The notes under the pieces: generated by a model | What the model was told of the DNA's origin: nothing | Database searches by the model: none | What the model saw: the letters and a program-made list of their open reading frames with translations, nothing else | Part shown: positions 54,454-63,578 of the stretch, in pieces | Position numbering within the stretch: the stretch's first letter is position 1 | How the letters are laid out: the number at the start of each line of letters is the position of its first letter | Position numbers and translations under genes: made by a program | DNA from: an uncultured Bacteroidales bacterium | Lineage (GTDB): Bacteria > Bacteroidota > Bacteroidia > Bacteroidales > Bacteroidaceae | Length of the DNA: 64,000 nt | Reading direction: 5' to 3' | Assembly (NCBI GenBank): GCA_902773055.1 | Contig: CACYCZ010000091.1 | Coordinates: 24,125-88,124 of the forward strand

Positions 54454-54484
54454 ATCTTATCTGTAAAATTTCTTTTTTGGGCGA

Positions 54485-54652
54485 TTATGCTGGATTGATA
54501 GCACCAGAAGGGCAAACATCTGCACAAGTACCGCAATCAACACAGATTTCAGGATCAATAGAGTACTTGTCGCCTTCACTGATAGCACCTGAAGGGCATT
54601 CACCGATGCATGTGCCACATGCAACACAATCGTCACTAATTACGTAAGCCAT
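54485..54652 (-). CDS. 2[4Fe-4S] ferredoxin
   Basis: A 55-residue protein with two classic clusters: CVACGTCIGECP and CVDCGTCADVCP, each C-x2-C-x2-C-x3-C-P. This is the small clostridial-type bacterial ferredoxin, a soluble low-potential electron carrier. It has its own promoter and terminator. Because the nuo operon here lacks nuoEFG, a ferredoxin of this kind is a candidate donor to complex I (inference from family knowledge, not from linkage). Confidence 0.97.
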   Translation of the reverse strand: MAYVISDDCVACGTCIGECPSGAISEGDKYSIDPEICVDCGTCADVCPSGAINPA

Positions 54653-54693
54653 TTTTATTCAGTTTTAAAATTGTTAATACCTATTTGTTGGTA

Positions 54694-54701
54694 CAAAGGT
54701 A
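54694..54701 (-). promoter_or_regulatory. Putative -7 element of ferredoxin gene
   Basis: TACCTTTG on the minus strand lies 41 bases before the ATG at 54652. Confidence 0.5.
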
Positions 54702-54801
54702 ATAATACTATGTTGTTTATACCAAATAAAAAGAGAATTTTTTTCAGTTCGGAGTGTTAAATATGTCTGTTTTGATACCTAAAAATGGTTAGAAGCTATT
54801 C

Positions 54802-55743
54802 TTACCGTTCTGCCCGTATGGGGTTATTGAGAAAGTCTTCGTATGACAGTCTGATGCCATCTTCTAATTCGGTCTTGTATTTCCACCCGAGTTGTTCGGC
54901 CTTGCTGACATCCAACAGTTTGCGTGGTGTGCCGTTTGGACGGGTTGTATCCCATTTTATTTCTCCCTGGTATCCGACAATCTTAGCCACGAGTTCTGTC
55001 AGTTCCTTGATGCTGAGTTCTTTGCCAGTTCCGGCATTGACTGTTTCATCACCGCTGTAGTTGTTCATGAGAAATACGCAGAGGTTGGCCAAATCGTCAA
55101 CATAGAGAAACTCTCGCAACGGAGTTCCGTCACCCCAGCAGGTAACTTCTTTCAGCCCGTTTGTCTTGGCCTCATGGAAACGACGGATCAGTGCAGGCAG
55201 TACGTGGCTGTGCTCGGGGTGATAATTGTCGTTTGGTCCATAGAGGTTTGTCGGCATGACGCTGATATAGTCAGTTCCGTATTGTTTGTTAAGATATTCG
55301 CAATATTTCAGGCCGCTGATTTTGGCCAGGGCATAAGCCTCGTTGGTTTTTTCCAGCTCGCTGGTCAGCAGGCAGCTTTCCTTCATGGGTTGTGGCGCCA
55401 TTCGCGGGTAGATGCAGCTGCTGCCCAAGAATTCCAGTTTCTTGCAGCCGTTTCGCCATGCGCTGTGTATGACATTCATTTCCAGTATCATGTTTTCGTA
55501 CATGAAGTCGGCCAATGCATTTTGATTGGCAATAATGCCTCCAACTTTGGCGGCAGCAAGAAATACATATTCAGGCTTTTCTGTCTCAAAGAAAGCTTCC
55601 ACCTGTTCCTGACGGCAGAGGTCGAGTTCCTTGTGGGTGCGGGTGATGATATTGTTGTAGCCTTGACGCTGCAGTTCGCGTACAATGGCGCTTCCCACCA
55701 TGCCCCGGTGACCGGCAACATATATTTTTGAATTCTGTTCCAT
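54802..55743 (-). CDS. fcl: GDP-L-fucose synthase
   Basis: A 313-residue SDR epimerase/reductase. It has AGHRGMVGSAIVRELQR (nucleotide-binding Gly motif), the family segment FLGSSCIYPR (catalytic Ser) and YALAKISGLKYCEY (Tyr-x3-Lys). It converts GDP-4-keto-6-deoxy-mannose to GDP-L-fucose with NADPH. Length is normal. It is the last gene of the fucose operon, 42 bases after the mutarotase gene. It completes the pathway begun by the gmd-containing fusion at the other end. Confidence 0.96.
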   Translation of the reverse strand: MEQNSKIYVAGHRGMVGSAIVRELQRQGYNNIITRTHKELDLCRQEQVEAFFETEKPEYVFLAAAKVGGIIANQNALADFMYENMILEMNVIHSAWRNGCKKLEFLGSSCIYPRMAPQPMKESCLLTSELEKTNEAYALAKISGLKYCEYLNKQYGTDYISVMPTNLYGPNDNYHPEHSHVLPALIRRFHEAKTNGLKEVTCWGDGTPLREFLYVDDLANLCVFLMNNYSGDETVNAGTGKELSIKELTELVAKIVGYQGEIKWDTTRPNGTPRKLLDVSKAEQLGWKYKTELEDGIRLSYEDFLNNPIRAER

Positions 55744-55785
55744 GATGTATTGATATATATAGTTTAAGGGTATCTATAAAAAAGT

Positions 55786-56118
55786 TTATTTCAGCTGGTA
55801 GATTTTTTCCATGAGTTGCCATTTCTCTTCGCTGCGTGCTTCGGGAGGGCAACCTTGGAAAGATGCTACATAGGCCTCCCACTCAGCCTGACGTGGAAGG
55901 GTGGCGAGACGGGCCATGTCGCGTGTCCAATCAAAATCGTCAGTCGTGTCGCAGATCATAAATACTTTATTGTCTATGCGGTATATCTGCATGTCCAGAA
56001 TACCTACTTCACGTTGTCCGGCCATGACTTCAGGCCACACGTTGGCGTGAATATCAATATATTTTCTGATGAGTTCCTCGTCATTGACTAATTCCAGGAA
56101 TTGGCAATATCGTTTCAT
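55786..56118 (-). CDS. L-rhamnose/L-fucose mutarotase-family protein
   Basis: A 110-residue RhaM-like (DUF718) protein. It shows HANVWPEVMAGQREVGILDM and the MICDTTDDFDW segment typical of L-rhamnose mutarotase. These proteins interconvert the alpha and beta anomers of a 6-deoxy-hexose. With fucP next to it and fcl downstream, the physiological sugar here is more likely L-fucose than L-rhamnose (inference). It lies 26 bases after fucP. Confidence 0.88.
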   Translation of the reverse strand: MKRYCQFLELVNDEELIRKYIDIHANVWPEVMAGQREVGILDMQIYRIDNKVFMICDTTDDFDWTRDMARLATLPRQAEWEAYVASFQGCPPEARSEEKWQLMEKIYQLK

Positions 56119-56144
56119 AATATTTTATGGTATAGGGAGTATTC

Positions 56145-57362
56145 TTATATTCTTTTCTCAGTTCGTATTACATATAGCGAGTAGCTTAGGATAACGGCAA
56201 AGCATATGGCAGGGACCATATATGATATGTTGATTCCCCAGGTATCACTGATTATGCCCTGCAGGGGGGTAAGTACGGCTCCGCCGAGGATGGCCATAAT
56301 CAGGCCGCTGGCGCCAATCTTGGTGTCGCCTGCGCAACCGCCCTTTTCAGGATTCTCAATATCGGCCAGAGCCAGTCCGTAGATAGTAGGGAACATGAGG
56401 CTCATGAATATGCTGACTGCAATGAGGAAGATTACCAGTAGCCAGCCTGTTCCCGTTGCGGCAACTACTGCGACCGAGCTGACAATGCTCATTATGGAGG
56501 CTGCCAGCAGCAGACTGGATGGAGAGAAAAACTTCATCAGCGCAGTGAAGGCAAAGCGTGAAACACAGAATGCAATGATGGATATCAGGTATATGGTGGC
56601 GGCTTCTGATTCCCGCCAGTTGAGCTCTTTCATGACAATGCGGATGGTGAAGCTCCATACACAGGTCTGCGCTCCGACATAGAAGAATTGTGCAATGATG
56701 CCATAAAGGTATTTCTTGTTTCTGAACAGTCTTCTGAAAGTGAGGCTGAGCTGTCCATGCCTGTCTGTGTCCTGGCCTTCGGGCATGTGTGAGAAAAGCA
56801 TGATGATGAGTATTGCCAATAGGACAAGTCCTAATGACATGTAGGTGCCCGAAACGGAATATAGAGATATATCCTGCAGGATGAAATATTTGCTCATCAA
56901 GATACCTGTAATAGAGCCTATGGGGTTGAATGACTGGGCTATGTTCAAGCGGCGTGTGGCTGTCTCGGGTGACCCCATGGACATGATGTAAGGATTGGAT
57001 GTCGTTTCCAGTACAGAGCATCCGGCAGCCATGATGTATATGGCGATGAGGTAAAAAGCATAGCTTGCTGCCTTTGCAGCCGGTAGGAACAGGATGGCTC
57101 CGCAGGCATAGAGCAGTAGCCCGAGGATGATGCCGCTCTTGTAGCTGTGCTTGCGGATATAGAGGGCAGCGGGTAAGGCAATGAAGAAGTAGGCCCCATA
57201 GTAAGCCATCTGTATGAAACTGGTCTGTGTATCACTCATGTCCATGATGCGCTTGAAGGCTGCCAGCAGCGTGTCGGTCATGTTGTTGGCTAACCCCCAC
57301 AATAAGAACATCGTGGTAATGAGTATGAAGGGTAATCTATATTTTTGTTCTATGACTTTCAT
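56145..57362 (-). CDS. fucP: L-fucose:H+ symporter FucP
   Basis: A 405-residue MFS permease with twelve membrane segments. It opens LPFILITTMFLLWGLANNMT, and the segment LETTSNPYIMSMG carries the conserved Glu and Asn that bind fucose and proton in E. coli FucP. It imports L-fucose across the inner membrane. Neighbours are the nucleotidyltransferase/kinase gene upstream and mutarotase gene downstream, giving uptake and activation in one operon. Confidence 0.93.
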   Translation of the reverse strand: MKVIEQKYRLPFILITTMFLLWGLANNMTDTLLAAFKRIMDMSDTQTSFIQMAYYGAYFFIALPAALYIRKHSYKSGIILGLLLYACGAILFLPAAKAASYAFYLIAIYIMAAGCSVLETTSNPYIMSMGSPETATRRLNIAQSFNPIGSITGILMSKYFILQDISLYSVSGTYMSLGLVLLAILIIMLFSHMPEGQDTDRHGQLSLTFRRLFRNKKYLYGIIAQFFYVGAQTCVWSFTIRIVMKELNWRESEAATIYLISIIAFCVSRFAFTALMKFFSPSSLLLAASIMSIVSSVAVVAATGTGWLLVIFLIAVSIFMSLMFPTIYGLALADIENPEKGGCAGDTKIGASGLIMAILGGAVLTPLQGIISDTWGINISYMVPAICFAVILSYSLYVIRTEKRI

Positions 57363-57399
57363 CTTTTCTATGTTTATCTGGTGACATGTAGGATTCCCG

Positions 57400-58623
57400 T
57401 CAGAGTCCGCTGCGGCGAATTTTCAATATGATGGCTTCAGGGTGCTTCTGCTTGAAAAGGTTGCTGTCGTCAACAGCAAGAGCCAGGTATCCTCCTCCTC
57501 CGGCGCCGGGCATTTTCCATGCCTTGACATCTGGCATGGCGGCATAAAGGTCAATATATTCCTGTACCTTGCCCTGAATCATGGCGGGAAACATGGCTGT
57601 CTGCGCGTTAAAAGAAGCAAGGTATGCGTTGTGAAAGCTAAAAAAATCTTGTGTCATGATGGCTTTCCAGCATTCGTCTGCCGCCTGTGCAAGTGCCCTG
57701 ACCTTGGAAGTGTTGATGTCTTTGCCGTCTACGACGGAACATCCGGGCTGACGGGGTGGCATGGGTATCATGCAGAGGTGGGATTCCAGCCAATTCAGTA
57801 TGTCTTCGTTTTCGCAGGTTTCTAATTTTTCAGGCCAGAAGTGGTTGTTGTAGTAATGGCGGCACAAGCCCGGAATGCAGATGCCTATGGCATCTTGTGC
57901 CCCGCTGATGATGCCATCCTGGCGCTCAGGATTGTTCTCGAAGCAGAAAACCAACCGCGCAAGTGTCTCAGGGTCCATGTTGGGCAACTGGTAGGGCCAG
58001 ATAGTCTTTATGAGATTGCGGGTACTGGTGCTTAACCCGCAACGCTCTCGTATTTCAAAATTGGGTTCAAGACTGACAGTTATAGCCCATCCGGGAGCAT
58101 GGCAGCTTACATAGGGCTGGTCAATCCAGGTGCCTGCAATATCTAGCCGGGTTGGTATCTGGCATGGTGTTTTCTTCAGGCCTGTAGAACTGCGTGCAGT
58201 CAAGCCTTCGTGAGGCTCCCGTTCCAATACAATATATTTGATTCCCCGCTCTTCGCATAGTCTGCGTTTCGTGTCGCTGCCTCCATCGCTGTTGACGACA
58301 AAAATGTCGGGCTTGACAATATCCAGCGTGGGAATAAAATCCATAAAACCATCTCCGGCATTGATGTAAGCCTCTTTGACATAGCGTATGGCTTTAACCA
58401 TGAAAAGGCGCTCCTGCTGGGAGTATACGGGCTTGTGGTTCTTGTAGTGTTGAATAGTCAGGTCGGAGCCAATACCGACATACAAGTCTCCGTACTGAGC
58501 TGCTTGTCTGAAAAATTCCACATGACCGCTATGCAGCAAGTCGTAGCAGCCTGATACAAATACTTTCGGCTTGGTAACCGACTGTGTTTCGTCTGCAGAT
58601 GGTGCAGTAGGACTTCCGTTCAT
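57400..58623 (-). CDS. Nucleotidyltransferase / GHMP-kinase fusion, probable fucose-activating enzyme
   Basis: A 407-residue two-domain protein. Residues about 19-145 are a HIGH-superfamily (cytidylyltransferase-like) domain with VSGCYDLLHSGH, where His31-x-Gly-His34 is the catalytic motif. Residues about 160-407 look like a diverged GHMP kinase. TRLDIAGTWIDQPYVS opens it, CGLSTSTRN replaces the usual GLGSS loop, and PGAGGGGYLAL is the C-terminal motif. Placed between gmd and fucP, it could phosphorylate and nucleotide-activate L-fucose. That would make it a functional analogue of Bacteroides Fkp built from an unrelated nucleotidyl domain (inference). GDP versus CDP specificity cannot be read from the sequence. 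Confidence 0.85.
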   Translation of the reverse strand: MNGSPTAPSADETQSVTKPKVFVSGCYDLLHSGHVEFFRQAAQYGDLYVGIGSDLTIQHYKNHKPVYSQQERLFMVKAIRYVKEAYINAGDGFMDFIPTLDIVKPDIFVVNSDGGSDTKRRLCEERGIKYIVLEREPHEGLTARSSTGLKKTPCQIPTRLDIAGTWIDQPYVSCHAPGWAITVSLEPNFEIRERCGLSTSTRNLIKTIWPYQLPNMDPETLARLVFCFENNPERQDGIISGAQDAIGICIPGLCRHYYNNHFWPEKLETCENEDILNWLESHLCMIPMPPRQPGCSVVDGKDINTSKVRALAQAADECWKAIMTQDFFSFHNAYLASFNAQTAMFPAMIQGKVQEYIDLYAAMPDVKAWKMPGAGGGGYLALAVDDSNLFKQKHPEAIILKIRRSGL

Positions 58624-58683
58624 GTTAGAAATATTGAGTTCCTCCCCATTTCTCTTTCTTGTTGGTGCGCAAATGGGGGAGTG

Positions 58684-60006
58684 TTATTTAACAATACCTT
58701 TTTCCAAATATTCTGCAAGATTGGTGCGTACCTTGGCAGCGGCACCTTCAGCAGCAATTTTGGCCATGTCATGGTCTACCATGATTCTGATGAGTTCTTC
58801 AAAGGATGTTTTAGAGGGATTCCAACCAAGTTTTGCCTTTGCCTTTGTGGGATCTCCCCAGAGATTGACGACATCGGTAGGGCGGTAGAAGTCGGGTGAT
58901 ACGGCAATCAAGGTCTTGCCGGTGAGTGATATGTTGTGCTTGTTCTGTCTGTTGTCCTTGACGCAAACTCCAATTTCGTTGATGCCTTCTCCCTGGAATT
59001 CCAAGTCGATGCCGATATGCTTGAATGCATGATAAGCAAATTCACGCACAGAGTGTTGTACACCTGTTGCAATGACAAAGTCTTCAGGTTTTTTGTTCTG
59101 GAGGATGAGCCACATGCATTCCACATAGTCCTTGGCGTATCCCCAATCGCGCAGGCTTGACAGATTGCCTAAATAGAGCTTGTCTTGTAGTCCTAAGGCG
59201 ATACGTGCGGCGGCAAGCGTGATTTTACGCGTAACGAATGTTTCTCCGCGGCGTTCTGACTCATGATTGAATAAAATTCCGGAACAGCAAAACATATTAT
59301 ATGCCTCCCGATATTCCTTGACAATCCAAAACCCGTATAGCTTGGCAACGGCATAAGGGGAATAGGGGTGGAAAGGGGTGTTCTCGTTTTGAGGAACTTC
59401 TTCAACTTTGCCATAGAGTTCTGAGGTGGAAGCTTGGTAAATGCGGCAGGTATGGGCCAAACCGCAGGAGCGTACTGCCTCCAGAATGCGGAGCACACCA
59501 ATGGCATCTACATCAGCGGTGAATTCAGGTGAGTCAAAGCTGACTTGAACATGCGATTGTGCTGCGAGATTGTAGATTTCGTCAGGGCGGATTTGAGCAA
59601 CAATCTTGATGAGTGACATGCTGTCGCTCATGTCGGCATAGTGAAGATGGAAATTCTTGCGTCCTTCCAGATGGGCAATGCGCTCGCGGAAATCAACACT
59701 GCTGCGCCGAATGATTCCGTGGACACTATAGCCTTTTTCCAAAAGGAATTCGCTGAGGTAACTGCCATCTTGTCCTGTTACGCCTGTTATAAGGGCTGTC
59801 TTTGCGGGCGTTTGTTCCTGAGCTAATTTTACCCCCAAAGCCTTCTCAAGCAATTGGATGCTGGATGCAGAGATACCTACTTTCCCTGCAACCCAACGGG
59901 AAATGACGGTTTCGTTTTTCCCTATCAGTGTTGCCAGTTCGCGCTGGGAAATACCTTTCCGTTGCATTGCAACTTTGATAGCTGTAATTAAATGACTGTC
60001 TATCAT
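58684..60006 (-). CDS. gmd: GDP-mannose 4,6-dehydratase with N-terminal helix-turn-helix domain
   Basis: A 440-residue fusion. Residues about 3-58 are an XRE/Cro-type helix-turn-helix ([20 protein letters not shown] is the recognition unit). After a short linker comes a full dehydratase: [14 protein letters not shown] (about 75), the catalytic STSELYG, Tyr218-x3-Lys222 in YAVAKLYG, and [15 protein letters not shown]. Standard Gmd proteins are about 345-375 residues and lack the DNA-binding part. The frame is continuous with no sign of frameshift. The ATG at 60006 is chosen because the upstream ATG at 60048 overlaps the -7 element. It is the first gene of the fucose operon and could autoregulate it. 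Confidence 0.93.
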   Translation of the reverse strand: MIDSHLITAIKVAMQRKGISQRELATLIGKNETVISRWVAGKVGISASSIQLLEKALGVKLAQEQTPAKTALITGVTGQDGSYLSEFLLEKGYSVHGIIRRSSVDFRERIAHLEGRKNFHLHYADMSDSMSLIKIVAQIRPDEIYNLAAQSHVQVSFDSPEFTADVDAIGVLRILEAVRSCGLAHTCRIYQASTSELYGKVEEVPQNENTPFHPYSPYAVAKLYGFWIVKEYREAYNMFCCSGILFNHESERRGETFVTRKITLAAARIALGLQDKLYLGNLSSLRDWGYAKDYVECMWLILQNKKPEDFVIATGVQHSVREFAYHAFKHIGIDLEFQGEGINEIGVCVKDNRQNKHNISLTGKTLIAVSPDFYRPTDVVNLWGDPTKAKAKLGWNPSKTSFEELIRIMVDHDMAKIAAEGAAAKVRTNLAEYLEKGIVK

Positions 60007-60045
60007 AATGAGTAATGTATATTGGCTGATATGTTGTATCGGATG

Positions 60046-60077
60046 CAAAGATATGGAATTGTATACAACTTAACAAA
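60046..60077 (-). promoter_or_regulatory. gmd promoter with internal palindromic operator
   Basis: TTTG (60074-60077) and TATCTTTG (60046-60053) are separated by 20 bases, a near-perfect Bacteroidetes promoter. Inside the spacer is the perfect palindrome TTGTATACAA (60059-60068), a position where a bound repressor would block RNA polymerase. The HTH domain of the first gene product is the obvious candidate ligand (inference). Confidence 0.75.
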
Positions 60078-60247
60078 ATTTTTGGCAAATATTTTTAGCT
60101 TGACAAATTTTATGTAAAGTTTCGTTTGTTGTTTCTTCTCTTGAAAGTGAAATAAATCGTATACGGAAAAGATATATTTCACAAAAAAGTGTGAACTTTG
60201 TGTGGACATCTCATTAAAATGTAGATAACTGCTTTAGTGTTATAAAA

Positions 60248-62470
60248 ATGTGTTGTAAGATTATTTGTTGGCGAGTTCTCTGTATGCTGTTGTTTTCAGT
60301 GATGGTGCTGACAGCTAATGGGAAAACAGTGTCAATTTCCAAGGGTGTTTCTCCTAATGGCTTTAAGGGATCGGATACTGAGCGTATTCAGCAGGCTGTA
60401 GATGAAGCGGCCCGGTTAGGGAAAAAGGTTGTCGTCGGCTATAATGACCAACGCGGTGACTCTCTATGGATGATTGATAAGGCAATTTTGCTGCCTTCTA
60501 ATACAACATTGGTGTTAAATCAGTGTGCGTTGAAGTTGTCTGACAGTTGCAGGGACAATATGTTTCGCAGCGCTAATGTGGGTATCGGTATTGAACATCC
60601 TCAGTGGAATAGAAATATATGCATTGTTGGCAAAGGTGCTGTCACTCTGAGTGGAGCGGATAATCCCCGGGCAACGGGTGACGGGTTACGTAATCTGAGT
60701 CTTAAGCCCGGGCCTTATTATAATTCCCGAGGGCGTACGAGCTATGGCAGTGATGCTGGTAAGAAGGGAGAAAAGCAAAAGAGTGACTGGAGAAATTTCC
60801 TTATTTTAATGGCGTATGTTGATGGTTTTACTTTGGATGGCGTGAGAATTGAGAATGCTCATTGCTGGGCTGTCACGTGTGAACGTGTGCTACATGGTAA
60901 TATCAGTCACATTACTTTTTTTACTCCTGATTTTCGTATGGTCAATGGTCGCTGTGTGGGTACGTTCAATTGCGATGGTATTGATTTGCGCGAGGGATGC
61001 AAGCATTTTAAGATAGAATATATTAATGGTATCAACGGTGATGACCTCATCGCTTTGTCGGCACTTGATTTGGGAAAAGCTTTTCAAAGCAATGGTAATA
61101 TTAATTCCTACCAGATTACGTCAACATTGCACAATACCGATGATGCCAATATTGAAGATATACGTATCAGTCATTGCGTAACTAATTTCATGGGCGTAGC
61201 AATACGCGCCAGTGACAGTGCGCAGGTTCACCATGTAAGGATAAAGGACCTTCATACAAAGGCAGCTTCTTTAATGTATCCGCCTGAGGGTGGTTCAAAA
61301 TATACGCTTCTATTGGGTAATGACGGATATGGTAAAACTGGTGTAAAGGGAAATGTCCATCATATATATGTGCGCAATGTGTCAGGAGATGGGAAGACAC
61401 TGATAAATGTCAATGGCAGTGTGGCGGATTGTTCATTTAAGCATGCCGTATATACGGGTGCGCAGGCTGAAGGTCCTGTCACGTATGTACGGGGCAGAGA
61501 TTTCTCTGAGAGGATAAAAGAAAATGATTTGAAGAAAATACAGCCTTTGGTGGATTATGCCGTCGTTAAAGTGTCTAAGCGCCATAGCGAGGAGGAGGCT
61601 GTCCGGGATTTTATGCAGTATATCCGGAGATCAGGCGGAAAACTGATAGTAGAAGATGACGAGAGAGCCTTTCCAGACGAACGCATATTGTCCGTTATTA
61701 TTTCTATGGAAACACCTCCGGCTGGCTACAGGTATTGTATCAGGCAGACTGGATTCAATGAAATTTTGGTTTCGGCTGCCGATATGGACGGACTTGATTT
61801 GGCACTGAAGCATGTGGAGAGAAGCATGACTGTCAGTGAGGCTGGTGTGAAACTTGAAAAATGCTGTACACCTCCGATACCGCAATACGATGAAAATTTC
61901 AACATAATTAATCAAAACATGAAAAACAATGTTTACACATTTTCCTTGCCCGACAAGAAAGGGCAGGAGGTAAGTTTGTCACAATTTAAGGGCAAGGTCC
62001 TTCTTGTTGTGAATACGGCCAGCCGGTGTGGATTTACACCGCAGTATGAAGAATTGGAAGCTATGTACGAAAGGCTGAAGGACAAGGGATTGGAAATACT
62101 GGATATTCCTTGCAATCAGTTTGGTCAGCAGGCACCTGGTACTGATGAAGAGATTACTCAGTTCTGCCAGCTCAACTATGGTACTAAATTTCCACAGTTC
62201 AGAAAGTCTGATGTAAATGGTGAAAAGGAATTGCCATTGTATACTTGGCTGAAGAGTGAACAGGGCTTCAAGGGTTTCAATCAAGAGCATCCAATCGGCA
62301 AGATTCTCCAGGACATGCTGTCCAAGGCTGATCCTGAGTTTGACAAGAAAAGCGATATCAAATGGAATTTTACCAAATTCCTGATAGACCGTGAAGGCAA
62401 TGTCGTTGAGCGTTTTGAGCCCACGGAGGATATGAAGGCAGTAGAAGCCGCTGTCGTAAAATTGCTGTAG
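60248..62470 (+). CDS. GH28-like beta-helix protein fused to glutathione peroxidase
   Basis: A 740-residue protein with a hydrophobic N-terminus (signal peptide about 1-25; a second Met at 60284 is possible). Residues about 30-420 form a right-handed beta-helix with GH28-like acidic residues in FNCDGIDL and [10 protein letters not shown]. About 430-545 resembles a GH20b-like beta/alpha module. From about residue 558 a complete glutathione peroxidase follows: [16 protein letters not shown] (peroxidatic Cys near 594), IPCNQFGQQ and [10 protein letters not shown] (catalytic Gln and Trp). At the junction there is an internal Met in AT-rich sequence, and other frames hold stops, so an ancestral two-gene arrangement joined by a small indel is plausible. 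Confidence 0.85.
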   Translation: MCCKIICWRVLCMLLFSVMVLTANGKTVSISKGVSPNGFKGSDTERIQQAVDEAARLGKKVVVGYNDQRGDSLWMIDKAILLPSNTTLVLNQCALKLSDSCRDNMFRSANVGIGIEHPQWNRNICIVGKGAVTLSGADNPRATGDGLRNLSLKPGPYYNSRGRTSYGSDAGKKGEKQKSDWRNFLILMAYVDGFTLDGVRIENAHCWAVTCERVLHGNISHITFFTPDFRMVNGRCVGTFNCDGIDLREGCKHFKIEYINGINGDDLIALSALDLGKAFQSNGNINSYQITSTLHNTDDANIEDIRISHCVTNFMGVAIRASDSAQVHHVRIKDLHTKAASLMYPPEGGSKYTLLLGNDGYGKTGVKGNVHHIYVRNVSGDGKTLINVNGSVADCSFKHAVYTGAQAEGPVTYVRGRDFSERIKENDLKKIQPLVDYAVVKVSKRHSEEEAVRDFMQYIRRSGGKLIVEDDERAFPDERILSVIISMETPPAGYRYCIRQTGFNEILVSAADMDGLDLALKHVERSMTVSEAGVKLEKCCTPPIPQYDENFNIINQNMKNNVYTFSLPDKKGQEVSLSQFKGKVLLVVNTASRCGFTPQYEELEAMYERLKDKGLEILDIPCNQFGQQAPGTDEEITQFCQLNYGTKFPQFRKSDVNGEKELPLYTWLKSEQGFKGFNQEHPIGKILQDMLSKADPEFDKKSDIKWNFTKFLIDREGNVVERFEPTEDMKAVEAAVVKLL

Positions 62471-62488
62471 TATATATTGGTCCGCATA

Positions 62489-62537
62489 AAGACAGGCTCA
62501 CCCGATAACCATCTGTGTTGTCGGGTGAGCCTGTCTT
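62489..62537. terminator. Bidirectional intrinsic terminator
   Basis: A perfect 17-bp stem (62489-62505 with 62521-62537), extended by four more pairs, lies between the convergent GH28-GPx fusion and glycosyltransferase genes. Confidence 0.88.
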
Positions 62538-62566
62538 GTTGCGGAACTATAATGCAGGAGTCCTGC

Positions 62567-63406
62567 CTACAATCTTTTAATGTCTTTCAGCAGTTGCTGG
62601 TTGTAGAATATCCTTTTTTCGTCGTGGAACCACCCCCATTTGTTAAAATATTTGATGATGTTCACGATGTGGATATACAGCAGTTTGGCACTTCGTCTGT
62701 CTGCGCGGTTAAACAGGTGCGTGATGGAGACTTTCGGATAGAATATAGTCTTATATTTTTCGTGCATGCGTCGGGTTATGTCAATGTCTTCGGCATACAT
62801 GAAGAAATGCTCGTCCAGCAGGCCTATTTCTTGAAGTGCGCTCAGGCGGAAAAACATGAAGCATCCTGAAAGATACGGTACATTCATGATTTTTCGATAG
62901 CCTGTATCAGCCAGCTCGAAATGTTTGTTGCGGTTCTCCAGAAAGAAGTTGGGCAGTATGAAGCGTCCCAGCAGGTCCATCGGGGCAGGTATTTGCTTGC
63001 ACAGGCGCTGCAGTTCTCCGGTTGCATAGAGCACTTTGGGCATGAGTTGTCCGACATCGGGGTTATCCTCCATGTAGCTGAATATTGCGGGGATGACCTT
63101 CTTGTCAAAGTAGACATCGGGGTTGACAATCAGGTGGTAAGTGGCACCATGCCTGATGGCGTCTCTGATGGCGCAGTTGTGTCCGCCACTGTATCCCTTG
63201 TTCTCCTGTTTAATGTATATGAATTTTATCAAGGCGTTTTCTGAGGCCAGATATGATGAAATGTCGGCCTCAATGGTGCTTGGCTCGTCTTGCGGAGAAT
63301 GATCAATGACATATAATATAATGATGGGAGATGATATAATACTCCTGACCAATAGTTTTATATCATCAAAGCTATGCTTGTATGTTACTATAGATGCTGT
63401 AATCAT
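62567..63406 (-). CDS. GT2-family glycosyltransferase (rhamnosyltransferase-like)
   Basis: A 279-residue protein from the ATG at 63406; a TTG four codons upstream abuts the promoter and is rejected. The GT-A fold begins ITASIVTYKHSFDDIKLLV. NKGYSGGHNCAIRDAI and IVNPDVYFD give the nucleotide-sugar and metal-binding region, and MYAEDIDITRRMHEKYK the acceptor/catalytic acid. It resembles dTDP-rhamnosyl or similar transferases of surface polysaccharide assembly. No other glycan gene sits next to it except the fucose operon on the far side of the fusion gene. Confidence 0.9.
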   Translation of the reverse strand: MITASIVTYKHSFDDIKLLVRSIISSPIIILYVIDHSPQDEPSTIEADISSYLASENALIKFIYIKQENKGYSGGHNCAIRDAIRHGATYHLIVNPDVYFDKKVIPAIFSYMEDNPDVGQLMPKVLYATGELQRLCKQIPAPMDLLGRFILPNFFLENRNKHFELADTGYRKIMNVPYLSGCFMFFRLSALQEIGLLDEHFFMYAEDIDITRRMHEKYKTIFYPKVSITHLFNRADRRSAKLLYIHIVNIIKYFNKWGWFHDEKRIFYNQQLLKDIKRL

Positions 63407-63415
63407 TCCAACTGG

Positions 63416-63423
63416 CAAAGATA
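63416..63423 (-). promoter_or_regulatory. Putative -7 element of glycosyltransferase gene
   Basis: TATCTTTG on the minus strand lies 9 bases before the ATG at 63406, with TTG about 17 bases further upstream. The leader would be very short. Confidence 0.5.
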
Positions 63424-63502
63424 CGTTTTTTCTGTTAAATCAACACTCTTTAACATATACATTTTTAAAGTTTGGATGCAGTGTCGTGGCTTGCATCAAA
63501 AA

Positions 63503-63535
63503 GAATCCCCCGGGCATTGAAGGCTCAGGGGATTC
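63503..63535 (-). terminator. Intrinsic terminator of the edge gene
   Basis: GAATCCCC (63503-63510) pairs with GGGGATTC (63528-63535). On the minus strand the hairpin is followed by TTTTTGATG. Confidence 0.7.
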
Positions 63536-63578
63536 CTGTGATGTAAATTGTTAATCGGTTATGATTATTAGTGTCTTG

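Noticed and set aside
60007..60048. Earlier start for the HTH-Gmd fusion at 60048
   Set aside because: That ATG overlaps the -7 element, and the extra residues do not extend the helix-turn-helix domain.
60158..60165. Second palindrome CGTATACG in the gmd/beta-helix gap as another HTH-Gmd operator
   Set aside because: It shares only the central GTATAC with the promoter palindrome and does not overlap a recognisable promoter element; too weak to call.
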